Source: Clostridiales bacterium UBA4696 (GTDB lineage Bacteria; Bacillota; Clostridia; Oscillospirales; Oscillospiraceae). From it: a stretch of 8,613 nucleotides of DNA. Under the pieces are notes generated by a model. That model saw nothing but the letters and a program-made list of their open reading frames with translations, ran no database searches and was not told the origin of the DNA. Below are positions 1 to 5,244 of this stretch, in pieces; position 1 is the stretch's first letter, and every line of letters starts with the position of its first letter. The translations under genes and the position numbers were made by a program. The stretch is from the NCBI GenBank assembly GCA_002404795.1, contig DHKK01000097.1, forward strand, positions 34,877 through 43,489, written 5' to 3'.

Positions 1-510
1 GAGCAGGAGACCGCCGACCGGCTGCAAATGCTGCAGGACATCGACACCTTCCCGGTGCTGCTGACGCGGGACAACGCCACGGCGCACTTCACGGCCTCGT
101 GCTGGATCGTGAATCCGGACCGGACGAAGGTTTTGATGGCCTATCACAATCTCTATCAGTCCTGGGCCTGGCTCGGCGGGCACGCCGACGGGGAGGAGGA
201 TCTGCTAGCCGTCAGCCTGCGCGAGGCGAACGAGGAATCCGGGATCCGGGCCGTGCCCGTTTCCCGGGACATCTTCTCGCTGGAAATTTTGCACGTGGCG
301 CCGCATGTGAAGCGCGGGAAATTCGTCTGCGCGCATCTGCACCTGAACGCAACGTATCTGCTCGAGGCCGATGACTTATCTCCCATCCGCTGCAAGCCCG
401 ATGAAAACAGCGCCGTGCGCTGGCTGGATGTGTCGGAGGTGCTGTCCGCCGTCTCCGAGCCCGCGATGCTGCCGGTCTACCGCAAACTGATGGAAAAGGC
501 CGCGCGATAA
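1..510 (+). CDS. Nudix hydrolase, 5' end outside the window
   Basis: This is probably a pyrophosphohydrolase acting on a nucleoside-diphosphate-linked substrate; the substrate cannot be told from sequence. The Nudix box is complete. Numbering from the ATG at 28, it has G51, E57, R65-E66, E69-E70, G72 and I73, exactly matching the GX5EX7REUXEEXGU metal-binding and catalytic pattern. The run SWAWLGGHADGEEDLL just before and within the box is typical of a small cytoplasmic Nudix subfamily. The frame stays open from base 1 to the ATG at 28, giving EQETADRLQ. Members of this subfamily usually carry about 20 residues before the 'TFP..LTR.N..AHFTAS' segment, so the true start is probably upstream of the window and the gene is 5'-truncated here (169 residues visible). 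It ends at TAA 508-510, directly before a two-way terminator shared with rny. Family assignment is secure; the substrate is unknown. Confidence 0.9.
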   Translation, partial: EQETADRLQMLQDIDTFPVLLTRDNATAHFTASCWIVNPDRTKVLMAYHNLYQSWAWLGGHADGEEDLLAVSLREANEESGIRAVPVSRDIFSLEILHVAPHVKRGKFVCAHLHLNATYLLEADDLSPIRCKPDENSAVRWLDVSEVLSAVSEPAMLPVYRKLMEKAAR

Positions 511-515
511 AGAAA

Positions 516-545
516 AAACTCCCGTGCCGTCCGGCACGGGAGTTT
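516..545. terminator. Bidirectional intrinsic terminator between the Nudix gene and rny
   Basis: A perfect 13-bp stem (516-528 pairing with 533-545) closes a GTCC tetraloop. On the + strand it is followed by CGTGTTTTTTATTTT. On the - strand the bases after the stem read TTTTTCT. Both flanks are therefore U-rich in the transcript, and the hairpin lies between the convergent stop codons of the Nudix gene (508-510) and rny (554-556). It should stop transcription from both sides. Confidence 0.9.
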
Positions 546-553
546 CGTGTTTT

Positions 554-2107
554 TTATTTTGCGTACTCGACCGCTTTGGTCTCGCGGATGACGTTGACCT
601 TGATCTGGCCGGGGTATTCGAGTTCGGACTCGATCTTCTTGGCAAGATCGTGGGCGAGCAGGATCATGTTGTCCTCGGTGACTTCCTCGGGCTTGACCAT
701 GACGCGGACCTCGCGGCCGGCCTGGATGGCGTAGGCCTTTTCGACGCCGGGGAAGGAATTGGTCAGCTCTTCGAGCTTTTCGAGCCGGCGGATATAGTTC
801 TCGACGTTCTCACGGCGTGCACCGGGGCGTGCAGCGGAGATGGCGTCGGCCGCCTGCACGAGGCAGGCAATGACGGTCTGCGGCTCGACGTCGCCATGGT
901 GCGCCTCGATGGCGTTGATGACGACGGGATTTTCCTTGTACTTCTTGGCAAGCTCGACGCCCAGCTGGACGTGGCTGCCCTCCATCTCATGGTCGACGGA
1001 TTTGCCGAGGTCATGCAGCAGACCTGCGCGCTTGGCAAGCGTCACGTCGACGCCGAGCTCCGCTGCCATCAGGCCCGCGATATGGGCGACCTCAATGGAG
1101 TGGTTCAGGACGTTCTGACCATAGGACGTGCGGTATTTCTGGCGGCCCAGGAGCTTAATGAGCTCGGGGTGCAGGTTGTGGACGCCGGTCTCAAAGGTGG
1201 CGCGTTCGCCCTCGACCTTGATGGTGTGGTCGACCTCGCGGCGGGCCTTTTCGACCATGTCTTCGATGCGGGTGGGATGGATGCGGCCGTCGGCGATGAG
1301 CTTTTCGAGCGCCAGCCGCGCGACCTCGCGGCGGACCGGGTCGAACGAGGAGACGGTAATGGCCTCCGGCGTGTCGTCGATGATGAGGTCGACGCCGGTG
1401 ATGGTCTCGAGCGTGCGGATGTTGCGGCCCTCACGGCCGATGATGCGGCCCTTCATTTCATCGTTGGGCAGCGGAACGACGGAGACGGTGGTCTCGGCGG
1501 CATGGTCTGCCGCGCAGCGCTGGATGGCGGTGGCGATGATCTCGCGGGCGGTCTGGTCGGCCTCCTCCTTCATCTGCGCCTCGATCTCCTTGATCTTCAT
1601 CGCGGTCTCGTGGCGGACGTTTTCCTCGACGCCCTTGAGGATATAGGCCTTGGCCTCCTCCTGCGTCAGGCCGGAGATCTTCTCCAGGACCTCCATCTGG
1701 CTGCGCTTGAGAGACTCGACCTCTTCCTGCTTCTTGTCGATGGCCGCGATCCTCTTGGCCAGCTCGTCCTCTTTCTTCTCGTGAAGATCGATCTTCTTGT
1801 CAAGGGCTTCTTCCTTCTGCTGCAGACGGCGCTCCTGCTTGGAGACCTCTGCGCGGCGCTCCTTGACCTCGCGTTCGTATTCGCTGCGTGATTTATGGAT
1901 CTCTTCCTTGGCCTCGAGCAGCATTTCGCGCTTCTTGTTCTCGCCGCCTTTGATGGCTTCGTTGATGATGCGCTTGGCTTCCTCTTCTGCGCTTCCGATC
2001 TGCTTTTCAGCGACCTTTTTGCGGTACAGGATACCGGCCGCGAAGAAGACTGCGCAAAGCACGACTGCTGCGATGCTCAGGATGAGGCATAGCGTATTGA
2101 ATTCCAT
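554..2107 (-). CDS. rny: Ribonuclease Y (membrane-anchored endoribonuclease)
   Basis: RNase Y makes endonucleolytic cuts that start mRNA decay and process RNAs; in Bacillota it sits at the inner face of the membrane. The product has 517 residues, close to the roughly 520 usual for the family. Domains in order: an N-terminal membrane helix (about 5-27), a long charged coiled coil (about 30-185, rich in K and E), a KH RNA-binding domain with GREG at 224-227, and an HD phosphohydrolase domain with H336, H365-D366 (in LLHDLGK), H403-H404 and D421. The C-terminus VIRETKAVEYAK is the family's typical ending. The start is taken at the ATG 2105-2107, giving MEFNTLCLIL, because the membrane helix begins there. 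AGGAGG lies at 2123-2128, a rather long 15-nt spacer. The frame is open upstream to an ATG at 2215, but that lies almost at the predicted transcription start and adds 36 residues unlike the family. It has its own promoter and shares a terminator with the Nudix gene. Confidence 0.97.
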   Translation of the reverse strand: MEFNTLCLILSIAAVVLCAVFFAAGILYRKKVAEKQIGSAEEEAKRIINEAIKGGENKKREMLLEAKEEIHKSRSEYEREVKERRAEVSKQERRLQQKEEALDKKIDLHEKKEDELAKRIAAIDKKQEEVESLKRSQMEVLEKISGLTQEEAKAYILKGVEENVRHETAMKIKEIEAQMKEEADQTAREIIATAIQRCAADHAAETTVSVVPLPNDEMKGRIIGREGRNIRTLETITGVDLIIDDTPEAITVSSFDPVRREVARLALEKLIADGRIHPTRIEDMVEKARREVDHTIKVEGERATFETGVHNLHPELIKLLGRQKYRTSYGQNVLNHSIEVAHIAGLMAAELGVDVTLAKRAGLLHDLGKSVDHEMEGSHVQLGVELAKKYKENPVVINAIEAHHGDVEPQTVIACLVQAADAISAARPGARRENVENYIRRLEKLEELTNSFPGVEKAYAIQAGREVRVMVKPEEVTEDNMILLAHDLAKKIESELEYPGQIKVNVIRETKAVEYAK

Positions 2108-2145
2108 AAACTGCGAATGACACCTCCTGTTTTCAGTATTGGGTA

Positions 2146-2162
2146 CGCCGGGAACCCCGGCG
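2146..2162 (-). other. GC-rich hairpin in the rny leader
   Basis: A perfect 7-bp GC stem (CGCCGGG at 2146-2152 with CCCGGCG at 2156-2162) has a 3-nt loop. It lies in the untranslated leader between the predicted rny transcription start (about 2221) and its Shine-Dalgarno at 2123-2128. No U-tract follows on the - strand, so it is not a terminator. It may protect the message or play a regulatory role; that is inference. Confidence 0.5.
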
Positions 2163-2227
2163 ATTTGAATCATAAAGCGCAACAGGCTTCCCCAAGTCCT
2201 GTTACAGCCATACAAATCCTACCCTAC

Positions 2228-2256
2228 ATTGTACTGTTTTGCAGCTTTCGTGTCAA
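2228..2256 (-). promoter_or_regulatory. Sigma-A-type promoter for rny
   Basis: On the - strand, TTGACA (2251-2256, perfect -35) is followed by a 17-nt spacer and TACAAT (2228-2233, 5 of 6 for the -10). The predicted transcription start is near 2221, leaving a leader of about 114 nt before the rny ATG. bioY reads in the same direction from upstream, so some readthrough into rny is possible, but this promoter should let rny be expressed independently. Confidence 0.8.
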
Positions 2257-2305
2257 GCGCAATTCGGAAAAATGCACGAAACCGAAGACGCCTGTTTGGA
2301 TGGTT

Positions 2306-2349
2306 TTGTCAAGAAGGGCAGTCCGCCGCCCGGCACGGGCAGTTGACAA
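2306..2349. repeat. Inverted repeat TTGTCAA/TTGACAA enclosing a small hairpin
   Basis: TTGTCAA (2306-2312) and TTGACAA (2343-2349) are perfect inverted copies. Between them lies a 5-bp GC hairpin, GCCCG-GCA-CGGGC (2328-2340), and GGGCAGT occurs as a direct repeat (2316-2322, 2337-2343). The segment sits between the bioY stop and the rny promoter. It could form the 3' end structure of the bioY message, but no U-tract follows on the - strand, so I do not call it a terminator. Confidence 0.35.
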
Positions 2350-2390
2350 GCGGGAAAAAGTGTGGTTTCATAAGGGTGGACAAAGCGCCC

Positions 2391-2954
2391 TTATTCCGCC
2401 TGCGGCGCGGTGAAAAGCTGCGGCAGACGGCGCGTGATCGCCACGCAGAGGAAGCTGCCGAAGGCGATCTTCAGCAGGTCTCCCGGCAGGTAGATGAGCA
2501 TGCCGTTTTTGAGCACCTGCCAGAACGTCAGCCCCTTGCCGAGATACGCGTTGGCGATCAGCGCCAGATACGGCACGCCGACGGCGTAGAGGACAGCCAG
2601 ACCCGCCAGCATCGCGAGCGCCGTGCGCCAGAACGTCAGCGGCCTTTTTGCGAGCTTGCCGATGACGAACGCGGACGGGATCAGGCCGAGCAGGAAGCCG
2701 AACGTCGGCTGCAGCACATAGGAAAAGCCGCCGCCCAGCGCGAAGATCGGCACGCCGACAAGGCCGATGAGCACGTACACCAGCTGCGAGAGCGCGCCAT
2801 AGCCCGCGCCAAGCAAAATCCCGGCCATGGCTGTGAACAAAAACTGCAGGGAAATGGCCGCGAGGGCGAACGGGATCTTGAAAAAGGCGCCGACCGCGGT
2901 CAGGGCGGCGAACAGGGCGGTCAGGACGAGCATCAATGTCTTTTTGTGCTGCAT
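2391..2954 (-). CDS. bioY: BioY, biotin-binding S component of an ECF-type transporter
   Basis: BioY is the membrane protein that captures biotin. In most bacteria it works with the shared ECF energising module (EcfA, EcfA', EcfT), which is not in this window. The product has 187 residues and is almost wholly hydrophobic, with about six membrane helices. Family landmarks are GAFFKIP (22-28), the stretch GVPIFALGGG (67-76), PTFGFLLG (83-90) and LPGDLLK (156-162). The ATG at 2952-2954 is chosen because AGGAG (2964-2968) lies 9 nt upstream and the product then begins MQHKKTLMLV; the frame is open further upstream but without a better site. The gene diverges from birA, and a BirA operator lies between the two genes over the likely bioY promoter, so expression should fall when biotin is plentiful. 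This linkage strongly supports biotin as substrate rather than another vitamin. Confidence 0.95.
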   Translation of the reverse strand: MQHKKTLMLVLTALFAALTAVGAFFKIPFALAAISLQFLFTAMAGILLGAGYGALSQLVYVLIGLVGVPIFALGGGFSYVLQPTFGFLLGLIPSAFVIGKLAKRPLTFWRTALAMLAGLAVLYAVGVPYLALIANAYLGKGLTFWQVLKNGMLIYLPGDLLKIAFGSFLCVAITRRLPQLFTAPQAE

Positions 2955-2969
2955 GGTTGGGTTCTCCTT

Positions 2970-3001
2970 TTGTAAACCTATTTTGAATCGCAGGTTTACA
3001 A
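2970..3001. promoter_or_regulatory. BirA operator between bioY and birA
   Basis: TTGTAAACC (2970-2978), a 14-nt spacer and GGTTTACAA (2993-3001) form a perfect 9-bp inverted repeat. This is the classical BirA (biotin repressor) binding site, known in both Proteobacteria and Bacillota with spacers of about 14-16. It overlaps the predicted -10 of bioY and the start of its transcript, so occupancy by biotinyl-AMP-bound BirA dimers should block bioY transcription. It may also affect birA, since TTTACA (2995-3000) could serve as a birA -35 element with AAAAAT (3018-3023) as a weak -10. Confidence 0.93.
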
Positions 3002-3026
3002 TACAACAAAGCAAACAAAAAATCAA
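2998..3026 (-). promoter_or_regulatory. Probable bioY promoter
   Basis: On the - strand, TTGATT (3021-3026) is separated by 17 nt from TATTGT (2998-3003). Each hexamer matches 4 of 6 consensus bases. The -10 overlaps the right half of the BirA operator, which is the arrangement expected for a biotin-repressed promoter. Confidence 0.55.
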
Positions 3027-3043
3027 GGATGAATTGAGCAAAG

Positions 3044-4024
3044 ATGACAAAAGAAGAAGTCTTATCTCTGCTGCTCACGGCCGGCGAGCCGGTCTCGGGC
3101 GAGCATATCTGCCGGCAGCTCGGCGTAACGCGGGCCGCCGTCTGGAAGGCCATCGACCAGCTGCGCCAGGAGGGCTACACCATCGAGGCCGCGCCGCGCC
3201 GCGGCTATACCCTGACCGCGCGGCCGGACCGGCTCGATACGGCGCAGGTGCGCGGGTATCTTGCCGGGCATCCGTGGCAGCCGCTCGTGACGGCGGTCGA
3301 GCGCGTGGATTCGACCAACAACGCCTGCAAGCGGCTGGCCGCCGAGGGCGCGCCGGACGGCACGGCCGTGCTGACCGGGATGCAGACCGCAGGCCGCGGG
3401 CGGCGCGGGCGGACGTTCGTTTCGCCGTCGGGCGGGCTGTATTTCAGTCTCATCCTGCGGCCGCATGCCCGGCCGGAGGCGCTGATGCACCTGACGGCGA
3501 TGGTCGCCGTGGCGGCGGCGCGGGCGATCGCGCGCGTCAGCGGCGTCTATCCCGGGATCAAGTGGACGAACGATCTTGTGCTGGGCAAGAAGAAGCTCTG
3601 CGGCATTCTGACCGAGATCGGCATCGAGGCAGAGTCGCGCGAGGTCGACTACGCGGTCGTCGGCATCGGCATCAACTGCGCGCACGCGGAGCTGCCGCCG
3701 GAGGTCGCGGCGATGTCGGCCGATCTGGAGACCGCGACGGGGCAAAAGCCGGACCGCTGCCGGCTGGCGGCGGAGCTGGTACGGTCGCTGTATGAGATGG
3801 AGCAGGCGCTGTTCACGCAGAAGGACGCGTGGCTGGCGGAGTTTTCGGCGCACTGCGTCACGATCGGGCAGGATGTGAAGCTCGTGCGCGGCGACGAGGT
3901 GCAGTTCGCCCACGCCGACGGCATCGACGGCGAAGCGGCGCTGCGCGTGACCTACCCCGACGGCACCACCGGCACCATCGCCTCCGGCGAAGTCTCCGTC
4001 CGCGGGATGTATGGGTACGCATGA
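3044..4024 (+). CDS. birA: Bifunctional biotin-protein ligase and biotin repressor BirA
   Basis: BirA activates biotin with ATP to biotinyl-5'-AMP and transfers it to a lysine of biotin carboxyl-carrier proteins. Group II members such as this one also bind DNA. The product has 326 residues. An N-terminal winged helix-turn-helix (about 1-60, with LGVTRAAVWKAIDQL) is followed by the catalytic domain: DSTN (89-92), the nucleotide-binding loop GRGRRGR (117-123), SPSGGLYFS (127-135), KWTNDL (173-178), KKLCGILTE (183-191) and VVGIGIN (205-211). A small C-terminal domain (about 270-320) ends in SGEVSVRG. The ATG at 3044 is used because the in-frame ATG at 3029 meets a stop two codons later. The Shine-Dalgarno is weak (AAGGA at 3025-3029, 14 nt away). 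The retained DNA-binding domain together with the perfect operator beside the gene supports a true repressor, not a ligase alone. Confidence 0.97.
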   Translation: MTKEEVLSLLLTAGEPVSGEHICRQLGVTRAAVWKAIDQLRQEGYTIEAAPRRGYTLTARPDRLDTAQVRGYLAGHPWQPLVTAVERVDSTNNACKRLAAEGAPDGTAVLTGMQTAGRGRRGRTFVSPSGGLYFSLILRPHARPEALMHLTAMVAVAAARAIARVSGVYPGIKWTNDLVLGKKKLCGILTEIGIEAESREVDYAVVGIGINCAHAELPPEVAAMSADLETATGQKPDRCRLAAELVRSLYEMEQALFTQKDAWLAEFSAHCVTIGQDVKLVRGDEVQFAHADGIDGEAALRVTYPDGTTGTIASGEVSVRGMYGYA

Positions 4025-4030
4025 CCCAAG

Positions 4031-4143
4031 GCTCCCCTTTCAGGGGAGCTGTCAGCCGCAGGCTGACTGAGAGGTTGTATCAAATTTGCAGCTGCTGACG
4101 CCTCCGGCGGTCCTATCTTTTCCCTTGCGCGGGAAAAGATAGG
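4031..4143. repeat. Cluster of three perfect hairpins, probable dispersed intergenic repeat
   Basis: Three perfect stems follow one another just after birA. Stem one pairs 4031-4038 with 4042-4049 (GCTCCCCT/AGGGGAGC, loop TTC). Stem two pairs 4051-4057 with 4061-4067 (GTCAGCC/GGCTGAC, loop GCA). Stem three pairs 4112-4124 with 4131-4143 (13 bp, CCTATCTTTTCCC, loop TTGCGC). Stems one and two are only one base apart and are followed by TGAGAGGTTGTATC. None is followed by a clear U-tract, so they do not look like standard terminators. From memory, the first two stems resemble hairpin repeats scattered between genes in gut Oscillospiraceae; only this one copy is visible, so the repeat call is inference. 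Confidence 0.55.
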
Positions 4144-4400
4144 GAAGAAAAGGGCGCTGGGGACGCGTTTGGTGCAGCCTGCCTCTGATTTTAGGCGGGA
4201 ACCTATGTTTCAGGCGTCGTTCCACACGATACTCACCTTACGAGTTTTTGCTACGCGCCGCCTGATACGGGGATATCGGATTTGATTCCAGTTGCCGTAG
4301 AACGATTGCCGTCAATAGAAGGTACGGTGGAAATCAGGATAGGTTTTACCTTCTTGCGGGGGCGATTTGCTGGGGGCTTGTTTTATGAGAATTAAAATCC
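4144..4400. other. Non-coding stretch with no recognised gene
   Basis: No reading frame here has a plausible start, ribosome binding site or recognisable product. Two weak structures are visible. AGGCGTC (4212-4218) is an inverted copy of GACGCCT (4097-4103) in the hairpin cluster, so the repeat element might extend to about 4218. AGAAGGTA (4317-4324) pairs with TACCTTCT (4347-4354) across a 22-nt loop. I could not find a convincing promoter for the nitroreductase gene downstream, although AT-rich DNA at 4380-4400 is the likeliest place for one. Confidence 0.5.
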
Positions 4401-4416
4401 AAAGGAGTGTTTTATT

Positions 4417-4938
4417 ATGAATGATGTGATCCGTTGTTTGCTGACGCGCAGGAGCGTGAAGAAGTATCTGGCGGAGCAGGTGGAAGAGGAAAAGCTGGAG
4501 CAGATCCTGCAGGCCGGGACCTATGCCGCCTGCGGCATGGGGAAGCAGGCGGGGAAGATCGTCGTGCTGCAGGACCTGGAGGACATTGCACAGCTTGAGA
4601 AGCTGAATGCACAGATCCTCGGCAACCCGGACCTGCATCCGTTCTACGGCGCGCCGACCGTCTGCGTCGTCTTCGCGGACACGAGCGTGGGCACGTGGGT
4701 GGAGGACGGCAGTCTGGTCATCGGCAACATGCTGGCCGCGGCGCACAGTCTCGGCGTCGGCAGCTGCTGGATCCACCGGGCGCGGCAGGAATTTGAGCTG
4801 CCGGAGGGCAAGGCGCTCATGCAGAAATGGGGCGTGGATGCGCGCTACGCGGGCGTCGGCCACTGCATCCTCGGCTACGCCGCGGCGGAGCCCGCGCCGG
4901 CCAGGGCCCGGAAGGCCGATTTCATCGTCCGCGTCTGA
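4417..4938 (+). CDS. Small nitroreductase-family flavoprotein
   Basis: This is a 173-residue member of the nitroreductase (FMN-dependent NAD(P)H oxidoreductase) superfamily, probably cytoplasmic and dimeric; its natural substrate is unknown. The N-terminal TRRSVKKY (10-17) supplies the phosphate-contacting basic residues of the FMN site. FYGAPTVCVVFAD (76-88) and the helix DGSLVIGNMLAAAHSLGVGSCWIH (97-120) are the family's central conserved segments. The C-terminal VGHCILGYAAAEPAPARARK (147-166) contains the usual 'lGyp..p.p..rk' ending. The length is typical of the short subgroup. AAAGGAG (4401-4407) lies 9 nt before the ATG at 4417, so the start is secure. The 392-bp gap after birA and the separate promoter before the next gene suggest it is transcribed alone. 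I would not assign a drug- or nitro-compound-specific role. Confidence 0.9.
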   Translation: MNDVIRCLLTRRSVKKYLAEQVEEEKLEQILQAGTYAACGMGKQAGKIVVLQDLEDIAQLEKLNAQILGNPDLHPFYGAPTVCVVFADTSVGTWVEDGSLVIGNMLAAAHSLGVGSCWIHRARQEFELPEGKALMQKWGVDARYAGVGHCILGYAAAEPAPARARKADFIVRV

Positions 4939-4940
4939 GG

Positions 4941-4969
4941 TTGACAAGGAGAAAAAACCGGTTTATACT
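4941..4969 (+). promoter_or_regulatory. Sigma-A-type promoter for the small membrane protein gene
   Basis: TTGACA (4941-4946, perfect) is followed by a 17-nt spacer and TATACT (4964-4969, 5 of 6). It begins only 2 nt after the nitroreductase stop codon. Transcription should start near 4976, giving a short leader of about 20 nt before the ATG at 4996. Confidence 0.85.
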
Positions 4970-4995
4970 GAAGAAAATACACAGGAGGGCCACTT

Positions 4996-5157
4996 ATGAA
5001 ATCCCTGAAGTCCATCTTTAAAATCGCCGGCGCTGTCATGGCTGTGATCGGCACCGTGCTCGTCATCCTCGGCTGCCTGGACGAGATCCGCGAAGGCTTC
5101 CGCAAGCTTGCCGCCTGCAGAGCCCGCCGGGAGGAAATGAAGGATTACGCCGACTGA
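4996..5157 (+). CDS. Small single-pass membrane protein of unknown function (53 residues)
   Basis: The gene runs from ATG 4996 to TGA 5155-5157. AGGAGG at 4983-4988 lies 7 nt upstream, which is close to ideal. A short basic start (MKSLKSIFK) leads into one hydrophobic helix (about 10-27, with AGAVMAVIGTVLVILGC). A charged tail of mixed sign follows (28-53), with C41, a basic run RARR (42-45) and an acidic end. By the positive-inside rule the orientation is unclear because both flanks are basic. No signal-peptide cleavage site or lipobox is evident. The gene has its own near-consensus promoter and a strong terminator, so it forms a complete single-gene unit. I do not recognise a family. A role in the cell envelope next to murA is possible but not shown. 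Confidence 0.78.
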   Translation: MKSLKSIFKIAGAVMAVIGTVLVILGCLDEIREGFRKLAACRARREEMKDYAD

Positions 5158-5162
5158 ACTGG

Positions 5163-5190
5163 CGGCCGGGACAGCGTGCTGTCCCGGCCG
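5163..5190 (+). terminator. Intrinsic terminator of the small membrane protein gene
   Basis: A 12-bp GC-rich perfect stem (5163-5174 with 5179-5190) closes the tetraloop CGTG and is followed by TTTTC on the + strand. It starts 5 nt after the stop codon of the 53-residue gene. No U-tract follows on the - strand, so it serves the + strand gene. Confidence 0.85.
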
Positions 5191-5200
5191 TTTTCATACA

Positions 5201-5235
5201 AAGACCCGCGGGACGAAGCTCGTCCCGCGGGTCTT
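5201..5235. terminator. Strong terminator at the end of murA, probably bidirectional
   Basis: A perfect 16-bp stem (5201-5216 with 5220-5235) has the 3-nt loop AGC. It lies 9 nt beyond the murA stop on the - strand, where the stem end and next bases read TCTTTGTATG. On the + strand it is followed by ATTTTCTG, so it can also back up the preceding terminator. Confidence 0.85.
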
Positions 5236-5244
5236 ATTTTCTGT

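Noticed and set aside
524..1891. A 455-codon open frame on the + strand
   Set aside because: It lies wholly antisense to rny, which has full family-wide conservation. Its product is a low-complexity run of D, L, G and A caused by the high GC content.
2343..2373. TTGACA on the + strand as a promoter
   Set aside because: No good -10 lies at 16-18 nt (only TTTCAT or TTCATA), and there is no + strand gene downstream before birA.
2372..2392. AAGGG/CCCTT pairing at the bioY stop as a terminator
   Set aside because: A 5-bp stem with an 11-nt loop and no adjacent U-tract is too weak.
3062..3913. A 283-codon open frame on the - strand inside birA
   Set aside because: birA motifs are complete on the other strand, and this frame is arginine-rich with no domain.
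4031..4143. CRISPR array
   Set aside because: The hairpins differ in sequence and spacing; there are no regular direct repeats with spacers and no cas genes.
4312..4947. A 211-codon open frame on the - strand
   Set aside because: It is antisense to the nitroreductase gene, with no ribosome binding site and no recognisable family.
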